Origin: Bacteroidales bacterium
Lineage (GTDB): Bacteria > Bacteroidota > Bacteroidia > Bacteroidales > GWF2-38-335
Assembly: GCA_016936815.1 (NCBI GenBank)
Contig: JAFGXD010000079.1
Span: 1-45,567 of the forward strand
Reading direction: 5' to 3'
DNA: 45,567 bases
Shown: positions 17,894 to 26,009 of the stretch, one piece after another
Position numbering within the stretch: the first letter of the stretch is position 1
Layout: every line of letters starts with the position of its first letter
Position numbers and translations under genes: made by a program
Notes under the pieces: model-generated
Told to the model about the DNA's origin: nothing
Database searches by the model: none
Seen by the model: only the letters and a program-made list of their open reading frames with translations

Positions 17894-19114
17894 TTAATTT
17901 CTAATAGCCTTTATAATTTTCATTCTAAGTATCGATATTACAGGATAAATTGCAGCTATTAATACTATAACAACAACAGCAACAATCTGGTTAATATAAA
18001 ATGAAAGCTCTAAGGCAAAGGGCATTTTAGCCTCCACACCAAAAGATTCCATAGCTTCTTTAATTGAACCGGGTAATTCAATTGGGTTTAGGTGAAAATA
18101 GACATTTACAGGAACAGCCAGCATAATTCCTGCAATAATTCCCATAATTCCAATGATAAGAGTTTCAATAGTAATAATTCTAACAAGTTTCCATTTTTTC
18201 ATTCCAACAGCCAATGTAATTCCAAATTCTTTTCTTCGTTCCATTGTCATCATCATTATTGTGCCAAAAACACCAAAGCCAATAACCAAGTAAAGTAAAC
18301 CGAGAAATAGAATTCCGCTGGCATTATCGGAGTCAATTTGTTGTTTAAGATCCGGACGGGTTTCATACCACGCAAGTACCTCAAATTTAGAGCCAAGGGC
18401 AGCTTTTAAATCGTCAATTGTTTCTTGAGTTTCTGAACTGCTATTTAGGTTAATGCAGTATTCGGATACCATGTTTTTAGCTGAAAAGAAAGTCTGCGCA
18501 GTTTTTTTGTCCATAATAACAAGCGATGAATTTAGGTCGGGAGCGGGCATGTGTACAATTCCTTTAATCGCAAATTTGCCAAAAGCCGGCAGTTTAAAGT
18601 AGTTGCGACTAGCAAGAGAAATGCTGTCGCCAACACCAACTTTCAGAAATTTTGCCAGATTTTCGCCTAAAACCACCTCATTATCTCCGGGACTAATATA
18701 TTTACCCTCAACAAGTTTATTTTCAAGGTTTAATCTTTGTTTTTCTGCAATAGGGTCAATTCCCAGAATTAATGCTCCATTAGTTTGAAGTTCGAATGAA
18801 ACCATTGCACCGCCTGTAATTTGCGAAATAGTATGTGCAACATTTTTGTGGTTAGAAATAATGGTTTTAATTTTCTCCGATTCCTCAAAAACCATGTTAA
18901 TTGTTGGATCTTCAGTATATCCCTTTTTGTGAATTTGAATATGACCAATGTACTTTTCCACAGCATTTTCCATCATTAAATCGTAGGAACCAAGTTGAAA
19001 TCCCCTCATTATTACAGCAAAGAAAATGGCCAATGCAATTGCAGATGCGGTAATAAAGGTTCGATTTTTAACCCTCCAAATATTTCTCCATGCAATTTTA
19101 AAATACGATTTCAT
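17894..19114 (-). CDS. MacB/FtsX-family ABC permease (first of pair)
   Basis: A 406-residue inner-membrane permease, the same length and plan as its partner: helix at about 15-37, periplasmic MacB-PCD domain to about 262, then three FtsX-domain helices. The coupling motif TMERRKEFGITLAVGMKKWK is at about 288-307. The N terminus (FKIAWRNIWRVKNRTFITA) matches the IAWRNIWR motif of the other copy, so the two arose by duplication. It lies 19 bases after tetR, so it is expected to share its promoter. Confidence 0.85.
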   Translation of the reverse strand: MKSYFKIAWRNIWRVKNRTFITASAIALAIFFAVIMRGFQLGSYDLMMENAVEKYIGHIQIHKKGYTEDPTINMVFEESEKIKTIISNHKNVAHTISQITGGAMVSFELQTNGALILGIDPIAEKQRLNLENKLVEGKYISPGDNEVVLGENLAKFLKVGVGDSISLASRNYFKLPAFGKFAIKGIVHMPAPDLNSSLVIMDKKTAQTFFSAKNMVSEYCINLNSSSETQETIDDLKAALGSKFEVLAWYETRPDLKQQIDSDNASGILFLGLLYLVIGFGVFGTIMMMTMERRKEFGITLAVGMKKWKLVRIITIETLIIGIMGIIAGIMLAVPVNVYFHLNPIELPGSIKEAMESFGVEAKMPFALELSFYINQIVAVVVIVLIAAIYPVISILRMKIIKAIRN

Positions 19115-19133
19115 TTGTTCTTTTTTTTAGCAA

Positions 19134-19787
19134 TTATAATAATATGTAGCCCATAGAGTCGTTAAGCTCTGCATTTTTACCGGTTTTGCCTTTCCTCCTT
19201 TTTAGAAACATATCCTTCAATAGAATTTTAAATTTTTCCAGCATTTCATTGTTAAAAAGTTCAGGAGCAAGGCAATATTGCATTGTAAAACCTTTAATAA
19301 TTGAAGAAAATAGAATTAGTGCAATTTCAGGATCTTCGAAGCCGTTGGAATTGAAAAATTTTACAATTAGCAACTGACTATTCCTTACGTTTTCGTTATT
19401 TGTTTCCTTAAGCAAAAGTTGAAGCACCTCGTTTTGCATACTAATTTGAAAAAATAATTTCCATTCAATGGGGTTTTCAACTAGCATTTGAAAGAATTTA
19501 TCGAAAAAACCTTCGGCTTCATCCAAACTAATTTCGTTGTCGCTGTTAGGGTTTAGCAAGGTCATTATTTTATCGGTAAGATTGGCAAAAATGCTTGAAA
19601 GCAAATGCTCTTTACTTTGAAAATAATTGTACAAAAGACCTTTTGAAATACCGGCTTCTTTGGCAATATTTGCAATTGATGTAGCATGGTAACCCTTTTC
19701 TGCAAAGAGTTTAAGGGCAACGCTGCAAATCTCTTCTTTTCTGCTGCGCCGCATTTGTTCAAATTGAATTTTTGTTCTCGGACTCAT
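19134..19787 (-). CDS. TetR/AcrR-family transcriptional repressor
   Basis: A 217-residue regulator. The N-terminal helix-turn-helix (about residues 15-60: ALKLFAEKGYHATSIANIAK, then GISKGLLYNYFQSKEHLL) is a strong TetR DNA-binding domain. The rest is a helical ligand domain without a recognisable subgroup. It is the first gene of the ABC transporter operon and begins 12 bases from a candidate operator (19799-19814) placed just after its own -7 box. Autorepression with release by a transported ligand is the natural model. The C-terminal tail (FLKRRKGKTGKNAEL) is basic. Confidence 0.9.
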   Translation of the reverse strand: MSPRTKIQFEQMRRSRKEEICSVALKLFAEKGYHATSIANIAKEAGISKGLLYNYFQSKEHLLSSIFANLTDKIMTLLNPNSDNEISLDEAEGFFDKFFQMLVENPIEWKLFFQISMQNEVLQLLLKETNNENVRNSQLLIVKFFNSNGFEDPEIALILFSSIIKGFTMQYCLAPELFNNEMLEKFKILLKDMFLKRRKGKTGKNAELNDSMGYILL

Positions 19788-19798
19788 ACTTTATGATT

Positions 19799-19840
19799 AA
19801 ACGGTCGGTCAAAGATAAAATATTTAAATTCAATTGTCAA
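19799..19840 (-). promoter_or_regulatory. Promoter and candidate TetR operator of the ABC transporter operon
   Basis: On the minus strand a TTG (in TTGACA, 19840-19835) is followed after 20 bases by TATCTTTG (19817-19810). This fits the Bacteroidota promoter form TTTG-N19-21-TAnnTTTG, with one T of the -33 box missing. Directly overlapping and following the -7 box is CTTTGACCGACCGTTT (19814-19799). It contains the GACCGACCG core I recall near many tetR genes. A repressor bound there would block the polymerase. The operator assignment is inference. Confidence 0.6.
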
Positions 19841-19873
19841 TACTTTTCAAATAATTTTTTAGAAAAAAATGTG

Positions 19874-19881
19874 TAAGTTTG
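19874..19881 (+). promoter_or_regulatory. Possible -7 box before the 926-residue protein gene
   Basis: TAAGTTTG matches the Bacteroidota TAnnTTTG consensus and lies 22 bases before the ATG. There is no TTG at the usual distance upstream, so support is partial. Confidence 0.35.
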
Positions 19882-19903
19882 AGGCTGTTAATAATTTCTA
19901 GGC

Positions 19904-22684
19904 ATGACAAAAAAAAGAATATTTATTGCAATAACCGTAATTGTTGTATTATTAATAGCCGGCGGTTACTTTTTCTTTAGAAGTAAACTGCAACCAACCA
20001 CCCAGCCAATAAATGCGGTTCCAACGGATGCAGCTATTATATTGGAAACCAACAATATTGCTCAACTTACTCATTCTCTTAATTCGGGTAAAAACGAGGT
20101 TTGGAATCAGCTTTCTCAAATAGAAGATTTCTATGGACTTAGTTCGCAGGTAAAATTTCTGGATTCAATTCTGCTAGCCGACGAAACTCTAAAATCGCTT
20201 ACCGACAATAGGGAATTAATAATTTCCTTGCATCCGACTGCTAAAAACAAATTCAACTTTCTATACATCTTGGGTACAGAAAACACCGGCATTTACGAAG
20301 ATTTAAAAATTTGGGTTGAAGAAAATATTCAGAAAAAATTCGAGGTTAAGGAAAGAGATAAAGATGGTGTATCGTTTTTTGAAGGGGAACTGAAAAACCA
20401 TTCTTACTACAAGAAGTTCAGCTATGCCTTTTACGATGGCTTGTTTATTTTCAGCTTTTCTTCTTTGTTGGTAGAAAATTCTGTAAATCAGCTAAAATCC
20501 GGTAAATCAATCCTTTCATTAACTTCCTTTAAGTCCATTTATGATGCCAAAGGAAAAAACGTTCCTGCCAGCTTGTTCATAAATTATTCTAATGCATCCG
20601 GGCTTCTTTCTTCAATTTGTTCTACTGAAAAACTAAACCTTTCAAAGGGAATGAAGAATATAGCCGACTGGTCGCTTATGGATTTGAAACTTAATGAGGA
20701 ATTACTTATACTTTACGGATTTTCAGTTAGTTCCGATTCTGTTCCGTCTTATTTAAACATTTTTAAAAACCTGAAACCGGTTGGATTTACTCTTGATGAA
20801 ATCTTACCAATCTCAACTTCCTTTTTCTTAAGTCTGGGAATTGAAAAGCCGGGGGTTTTCCAAACCAATTACAGAAAATTTCTAAAATCTCTTAATAAAC
20901 TTGGAGAATACGAAAATTATCTGAAAGATTTTAAAGCAAAATACCAAACCGACCCCGAAGAATTATTCCGTTCTTTTATGGGAAACGAAATTGCTTTTGT
21001 TAAAACAAATATTAAAGGTCTTGAAACTGCTGAAAACACATTTATTATTGTAAAAACCGGCTCCGGAGATTTTACAAAAGACAAACTAATTGAGCTTCTA
21101 AAAACTTATTCCGCAACCGAAAATACCAATTACAAATTACTGGTTTCCGATTATATTCTCGATAAAGATAAATCGTTTCCCGTTTATTCATTCCCATTTC
21201 CTGAAATGCTTTCCGTTCTTTTTGGAGATGTTTTTGCAGAACTTCAGACTAAGTATTTCGCCATTTACAAAAACCACTTGATTTTCGCTAATTCAAAAAA
21301 AGCTATTTCAGAATTTATTTATGCCAATGTGCTTCAAAAGGTTCTTAGTCTTGATTTAGATTTTGTGGAATTTAAGCAAAGTTTAGCCTCAAATTCAAGT
21401 ATTACAGTTTGGGCTAATTTGGCCAACAAACAAGATTATTTGCAGCAATTTTTAAATCCTTCCGCTTATTTGGGCGTTGAAAAGGCTTTCGACAAAACGG
21501 GGAAATTTCAAGGACTTGCTCTTCAATTTTCTGCATCTGAGGGATTTATCTACAATAACGTTTTCCTAAAATATAATCCTCGTGTTTATAGGGAAGATCC
21601 AAAAACTGTATGGGAAAGTCGTCTCGATACCTGCGTTGCAATAAAGCCAAAATTTGTTGTTAACCACGATTCTGAAGAAACAGAGGTTTTTGTTCAGGAT
21701 ATGAATAACACTATTTACTTAATAAACAGTACAGGAAGAGTGCTCTGGAAGAAAAATCTTAAGGAAAGAATTCTTTCAGATGTTTTTCAAATTGATTACT
21801 TTAAAAATGGGAAATTGCAACTAATGTTTAACACCAAATCAAAAATTTATTTAATAGACCGACTTGGTAACAACGTTGAAAGATTTCCTGTTGAGTTGCG
21901 AGCAAATGCCACTAACGGAATTTCAGTTTTCGATTACGAGAATAACAGAGATTACCGACTATTCGTAGCCTGTAATAATGGAAAGATTTATGCAATGGAC
22001 AAAAACGGAAGTATTCTTAAAGGTTGGGAATTTGAAGAAACAGAACATTCGGTTAAAACACCAATTCAGTTTTTCCGTATTTCCGATAAAGATTATATTG
22101 TTTTTGCCGATAGTCTTAAAACCTATATTCTCGACCGAAAAGGAAAGTCTAGAGTAGATGTAAAAGAATATTTCCCGGCTTCCTCAAATAATTCCTTTTT
22201 TCTCGACAAAGACCCAAAAACCAAAAAGCATCGTCTTGTTACTACTACAATTACAGGTAAGCCGGTTTTTGTATATTTCGATGGCTCAGTAGAAATTAAG
22301 GATATTCAGGAAATCTCAACAAATCATTTCTTCGATTTGAATGACTTAGATGGCGATGGTTTTAACGACTATATTTTCCTCGACAGCACAAGACTTACCG
22401 TAATGAACCTCGAGTTTTTACCAATGTTTGAAAAGAAGTTTGAAACAGCACCAAAATTCCCACCAATTTTCTTTGTATTTCCCGACAACCAGCGACGAAT
22501 TGGTATTGTGGAACAAGAAAAAAATCTTATTCATCTTATTGAATCAACCGGAGAGCATTACGAAGGATTCCCTTTGAAAGGCTTCTCGTTATTCAGTATT
22601 GGAAATATGGGAAATAAGGAGGGTTTCTTTAACCTTATTGTGGGAAGTAAAAACAACTTTTTGTATAATTATACTGTTAATTAA
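19904..22684 (+). CDS. Membrane-anchored DUF3352-like protein with a C-terminal beta-propeller
   Basis: A 926-residue protein with an uncleaved N-terminal helix (about 5-25) and a large extracytoplasmic part. Residues about 35-560 resemble DUF3352-type proteins, where paired alpha/beta modules begin with a phrase like VPTDAAIILETNNI (39-52). The second half, from about 590, reads as repeated four-strand blades with short FG-GAP/PQQ-like phrases (VFVQDMNNTIYLINSTGRVLW; LFVACNNGKIYAMDKNGSIL). It includes an Asp-rich turn DLDGDGFNDY near residue 815 that could bind calcium. The combination suggests a scaffold or ligand binder at the cell surface. Family names are from memory; function unknown. 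It is divergent from tetR. Confidence 0.7.
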   Translation: MTKKRIFIAITVIVVLLIAGGYFFFRSKLQPTTQPINAVPTDAAIILETNNIAQLTHSLNSGKNEVWNQLSQIEDFYGLSSQVKFLDSILLADETLKSLTDNRELIISLHPTAKNKFNFLYILGTENTGIYEDLKIWVEENIQKKFEVKERDKDGVSFFEGELKNHSYYKKFSYAFYDGLFIFSFSSLLVENSVNQLKSGKSILSLTSFKSIYDAKGKNVPASLFINYSNASGLLSSICSTEKLNLSKGMKNIADWSLMDLKLNEELLILYGFSVSSDSVPSYLNIFKNLKPVGFTLDEILPISTSFFLSLGIEKPGVFQTNYRKFLKSLNKLGEYENYLKDFKAKYQTDPEELFRSFMGNEIAFVKTNIKGLETAENTFIIVKTGSGDFTKDKLIELLKTYSATENTNYKLLVSDYILDKDKSFPVYSFPFPEMLSVLFGDVFAELQTKYFAIYKNHLIFANSKKAISEFIYANVLQKVLSLDLDFVEFKQSLASNSSITVWANLANKQDYLQQFLNPSAYLGVEKAFDKTGKFQGLALQFSASEGFIYNNVFLKYNPRVYREDPKTVWESRLDTCVAIKPKFVVNHDSEETEVFVQDMNNTIYLINSTGRVLWKKNLKERILSDVFQIDYFKNGKLQLMFNTKSKIYLIDRLGNNVERFPVELRANATNGISVFDYENNRDYRLFVACNNGKIYAMDKNGSILKGWEFEETEHSVKTPIQFFRISDKDYIVFADSLKTYILDRKGKSRVDVKEYFPASSNNSFFLDKDPKTKKHRLVTTTITGKPVFVYFDGSVEIKDIQEISTNHFFDLNDLDGDGFNDYIFLDSTRLTVMNLEFLPMFEKKFETAPKFPPIFFVFPDNQRRIGIVEQEKNLIHLIESTGEHYEGFPLKGFSLFSIGNMGNKEGFFNLIVGSKNNFLYNYTVN

Positions 22685-22719
22685 TTCTTTTTTTCGTTTT
22701 TTTGTAGCCAACAAACAAC

Positions 22720-22758
22720 CTTTTGTAATTTGTTGTAGTCTTACAAAAGTTACAAAAG
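22720..22758. repeat. Inverted plus direct 9-base repeats in the intergenic region
   Basis: CTTTTGTAA (22720-22728) is the exact reverse complement of TTACAAAAG, found twice in direct tandem at 22741-22749 and 22750-22758. The first pair could form a 9-bp hairpin with a 12-base loop. There is no T-tract right after it, so it is not a clean terminator. It could be a protein-binding site or an RNA element ahead of the lipoprotein gene at 22809. Confidence 0.55.
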
Positions 22759-22808
22759 ACTTAAGAAAAATTGCATAACAAATTGCATGACCTGTAAAAT
22801 TAATTTTT

Positions 22809-24467
22809 ATGAAAAAAACCAAAGTTAATCTATTGAAAGCCAAAATTCTACTGGTTTTCTTTTCGCTAATTCTTTCTTCTTGTATTAAAGATGAGCTTGA
22901 AATGAACAAATTCTCGGAAGATATGGATTGGAATCCCAATATGGCGCTTCCTCTTGCTAAAGGATCATTATCGGTTAGGGATTTGGTAATGGACTACGAT
23001 AATGAGGAGCTTATTGAAGAAGATGAAACAGGCTTTCTTTATCTTATTTACAACAAGAGAATACTTTCCTACAGAGCCGATTCTATGATAAAAATACCAA
23101 ATCAATCGTTTTCGGATGTGTTTACCGCAGCAGCAGACCTTAACCCAAGTACCGTTCCGGTTGGATCAACTGTTTCGGAAAGCCATTCATTGGTATTCGA
23201 TATTGCGGTTAACTCAACAGAAGCTCTAGACAGTATTCGACTTAAATCTGCCGAACTTAATGTTCAGTTAAATTCCGATTTCGAACATCCCGGAACTCTG
23301 GTAATTCAATTTCCAACCATTAAAAAAGGCTCGGTAGTTTATACCAAAACAATAAACATTCCTGCAGCCGGTGGAACAGTTACAAACAACTACACCGATA
23401 TGGAGGGATATTCAATAGACCTTACAGGAACAGGGGCAGAAACAAATAAACTGCCAATTAACTATACTTTAACGCTAACAAACTCGGGTAATCCTGTTGC
23501 AGGTTCCGATCAAATTAGTTTGACTGTTGGAATTGTAAACATTAAATACTCCTCAATGTTTGGCTATCTTGGAAACTACTCTCAAGATTTTTCAATGGAT
23601 TCTATTCATCTGGAAATATTTAATCAGGTTTTAGATGGAGAAGCCTATTTCGACGACCCAAGAATGTACGTTAGAATGAATAATTCTTACGGCTTGCCCG
23701 TTCAGTTTTACCTTACAAGTCTTGGAACTTATTCCACAACGGGAGCACCTTCTACTCCATTGTTTGGAACCGACGTTCCCACAATAGTAAACCCAAGAAC
23801 AATGATGTATCCAACTTTGTCGCAAATTGGTCAGTTTGCTTCCGATATGCTTTCTCTAAATAAAACAAATTCTAATATTATGGATGTGGTTGAAACTCAG
23901 CCAAAATATATTTTCTTCTCTGTAGAATCTGAAACCAATCCTTTAGGACCGGGATTCGACTACAATTTTGTAACAGATTCCAGTCGCTTCGACCTCGAAC
24001 TTGAGGTAGAACTTCCACTTTATGGAAATGCAAAATACTGGTTACTGCAAGATACTGCCGATTTAGATTTTTCTGCTTTATATGAAGATTTGGATATTAT
24101 AGACTGGATAAATTTCCGCCTTGTTGCCGAAAACGGAATGCCAACCGAAGCCAGATTGCAAGTTTATTTTGTTGACTCAAATTACGTAATGGTAGATTCT
24201 CTTATTTCCAATGAGTTAATTATTCAATCGGGTGGTTTGGATGCTGCCGGAAAAGTTGTTTCTCCAACTACTCTTGTAACAAACATGAGATACGAACACG
24301 ACAGAATTCAAAACCTTAAAGATGTAAAGTACATTTTGTATAGTGGTACTGTTAACACAACAAATGCCGCAACTGAACTGGTTAGGTTTTATTCCCATTA
24401 TAACATAGATATTGGTCTGGGGGCACAAGTGCAAGTAAAAATTGATGATTCGTCAGACTTAGAATAA
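22809..24467 (+). CDS. Unknown large lipoprotein
   Basis: A 552-residue lipoprotein, with a signal ending in LSSC and lipid-bearing Cys25. The mature part starts DELEMNKFSEDMDWNPNMALP, a pattern I recall from unnamed Bacteroidota lipoproteins. It is rich in beta-sheet and polar residues, with no catalytic motif that I can see. The 124-base gap upstream carries the 9-base repeats described at 22720. It is followed after 15 bases by the DUF5723 gene, which has an unusually strong ribosome-binding site, so the two are probably cotranscribed and may act together at the outer membrane. Confidence 0.7.
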   Translation: MKKTKVNLLKAKILLVFFSLILSSCIKDELEMNKFSEDMDWNPNMALPLAKGSLSVRDLVMDYDNEELIEEDETGFLYLIYNKRILSYRADSMIKIPNQSFSDVFTAAADLNPSTVPVGSTVSESHSLVFDIAVNSTEALDSIRLKSAELNVQLNSDFEHPGTLVIQFPTIKKGSVVYTKTINIPAAGGTVTNNYTDMEGYSIDLTGTGAETNKLPINYTLTLTNSGNPVAGSDQISLTVGIVNIKYSSMFGYLGNYSQDFSMDSIHLEIFNQVLDGEAYFDDPRMYVRMNNSYGLPVQFYLTSLGTYSTTGAPSTPLFGTDVPTIVNPRTMMYPTLSQIGQFASDMLSLNKTNSNIMDVVETQPKYIFFSVESETNPLGPGFDYNFVTDSSRFDLELEVELPLYGNAKYWLLQDTADLDFSALYEDLDIIDWINFRLVAENGMPTEARLQVYFVDSNYVMVDSLISNELIIQSGGLDAAGKVVSPTTLVTNMRYEHDRIQNLKDVKYILYSGTVNTTNAATELVRFYSHYNIDIGLGAQVQVKIDDSSDLE

Positions 24468-24468
24468 A

Positions 24469-24476
24469 AAGGAGGA
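24469..24476 (+). promoter_or_regulatory. Strong Shine-Dalgarno sequence before the DUF5723 gene
   Basis: AAGGAGGA lies with seven bases between GGAGG and the ATG at 24483. Nearly all other genes in the window lack such a site, as usual in Bacteroidota, so this start is marked unusually clearly. Confidence 0.75.
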
Positions 24477-24482
24477 GAAAAT

Positions 24483-25964
24483 ATGAAACCAGCAAAATAT
24501 ATTACCGTATTAATTTTTTCTTTCGCTTTTCTAGGCTTAAGCGCACAAAGAAATAACACCATGTATTTCATGGACGAAATTCCTCAGGCTAACCTTCTAA
24601 ATCCTGCATACCAACAAAAATGTAAAATAAATTTTGGAGGGCTTATTACCCCAATTCTTCCGCCTTTGGAATTAGATATGGGTTTAAATGGATTTGCAGT
24701 AAAAGACCTTATTCCTATTAACAAAAGTCTCGATTCTATTATTCATCCCGAACATCCTTTGTTCGATTACGATAAATACCATAAGCGGCTTAGAAAGATG
24801 AATTATATAACTGCAGATATAAACATTAACATTCTTTCTGCAGGATATAAATTTAAGGAGGATTGGTATTTTACTTTTAATCTTACCGAAAAAGTTCAAA
24901 CCAGAATTGGTCTTTCCAAAAACCTTTTAACCTTTTTAGATGAAGGTAACGGGCAATCTCTTCTTGGAAAAGATGTAGAACTTGCCGGAATTCACCTCGA
25001 TGCTTTACACTATCGTGAATGGGCTTTTGGAGCTTCAAAGAAAATAGATAAGAAATTAACTGTTGGCGGAAAAGTGAAAGTATTATTTGGAAAAGCTAAT
25101 GCCTACACCAAGACTAACGATTTGTTAATGAGAACAAACGACGATCCTAATTCGACTTTCGAAACTACTTTTACCACCGATATAGAATATAGACTATCTT
25201 CACCTTTTTACCGAATAGACAGTTTATATTACTTGCCCGACCACGACTCGGTGGTTTTTGTAGACACAACCTACGATGTAGATCCAATGGATTATGTTTT
25301 CAACAGCAAAAATCTTGGGTTTGGTTTAGACCTTGGAGCAACTTGGAGTCCTAACCAAGACTGGACTTTCTACGCAAGTATGCTGGATATTGGCTACATA
25401 AAGTTTAAAGATAATACAACTACCCTTAAAAGCAAGGGGCAGTTTCTTTTCGACGGAGTAGATGTTGTTCCATACTTAGAAGAAACAGATTCGGCCTACG
25501 TTGCCGATATGACAGATTCTATTGTAAATATTTTTATGGCCAAACACGACAATAAGCCATACACTTATGTGCTTGCACCAAAAATATACCTTGGAGCATC
25601 CAGAAAACTAACTGAAAAATTCTCGGTAGCAGGTTTGTTCAGGGGAGAAATTTACCATAAAACACCATTTATGAGTCTTACCCTTAGTGGAAAAGCCGAT
25701 TTAAAAAAATGGGTGAAACTAACACTATCGTATGCCGTTACAAATAATTCTTTTAAAAATTTAGGATTTGGAATAGTGCTTAAAGGCGGACCAATGCAAT
25801 TTTATTTTGTAGGAGATAATTTACTGGGAACATGGCAGATAGTTCGCTCCGACGGAGATTTTTCGGGAGTTGTTCCTTACACCATGCGTTATGTAAGTTT
25901 CCGTTTCGGAATGAATATTATTTTTAAATGTCCTAAAGCTTCTGAGACAATGTTTGGAGGATAA
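24483..25964 (+). CDS. DUF5723-like outer-membrane protein
   Basis: A 493-residue protein with a signal peptide (1-21, cut before QRNN). The start of the mature protein (MYFMDEIPQANLLNPAYQ) is the phrase I associate with DUF5723-type Bacteroidota proteins. The C-terminal half alternates hydrophobic and polar residues with many aromatic ends (LGFGLDLGATWSPNQDWTFY; PMQFYFVGDNLLGTWQ), consistent with a beta barrel. It is probably an outer-membrane partner of the preceding lipoprotein. No enzyme signature is visible. Confidence 0.72.
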   Translation: MKPAKYITVLIFSFAFLGLSAQRNNTMYFMDEIPQANLLNPAYQQKCKINFGGLITPILPPLELDMGLNGFAVKDLIPINKSLDSIIHPEHPLFDYDKYHKRLRKMNYITADININILSAGYKFKEDWYFTFNLTEKVQTRIGLSKNLLTFLDEGNGQSLLGKDVELAGIHLDALHYREWAFGASKKIDKKLTVGGKVKVLFGKANAYTKTNDLLMRTNDDPNSTFETTFTTDIEYRLSSPFYRIDSLYYLPDHDSVVFVDTTYDVDPMDYVFNSKNLGFGLDLGATWSPNQDWTFYASMLDIGYIKFKDNTTTLKSKGQFLFDGVDVVPYLEETDSAYVADMTDSIVNIFMAKHDNKPYTYVLAPKIYLGASRKLTEKFSVAGLFRGEIYHKTPFMSLTLSGKADLKKWVKLTLSYAVTNNSFKNLGFGIVLKGGPMQFYFVGDNLLGTWQIVRSDGDFSGVVPYTMRYVSFRFGMNIIFKCPKASETMFGG

Positions 25965-26009
25965 AATGTTTATTTTAACCATTTGTTTTGCTATTACTTA
26001 AATTAATTC

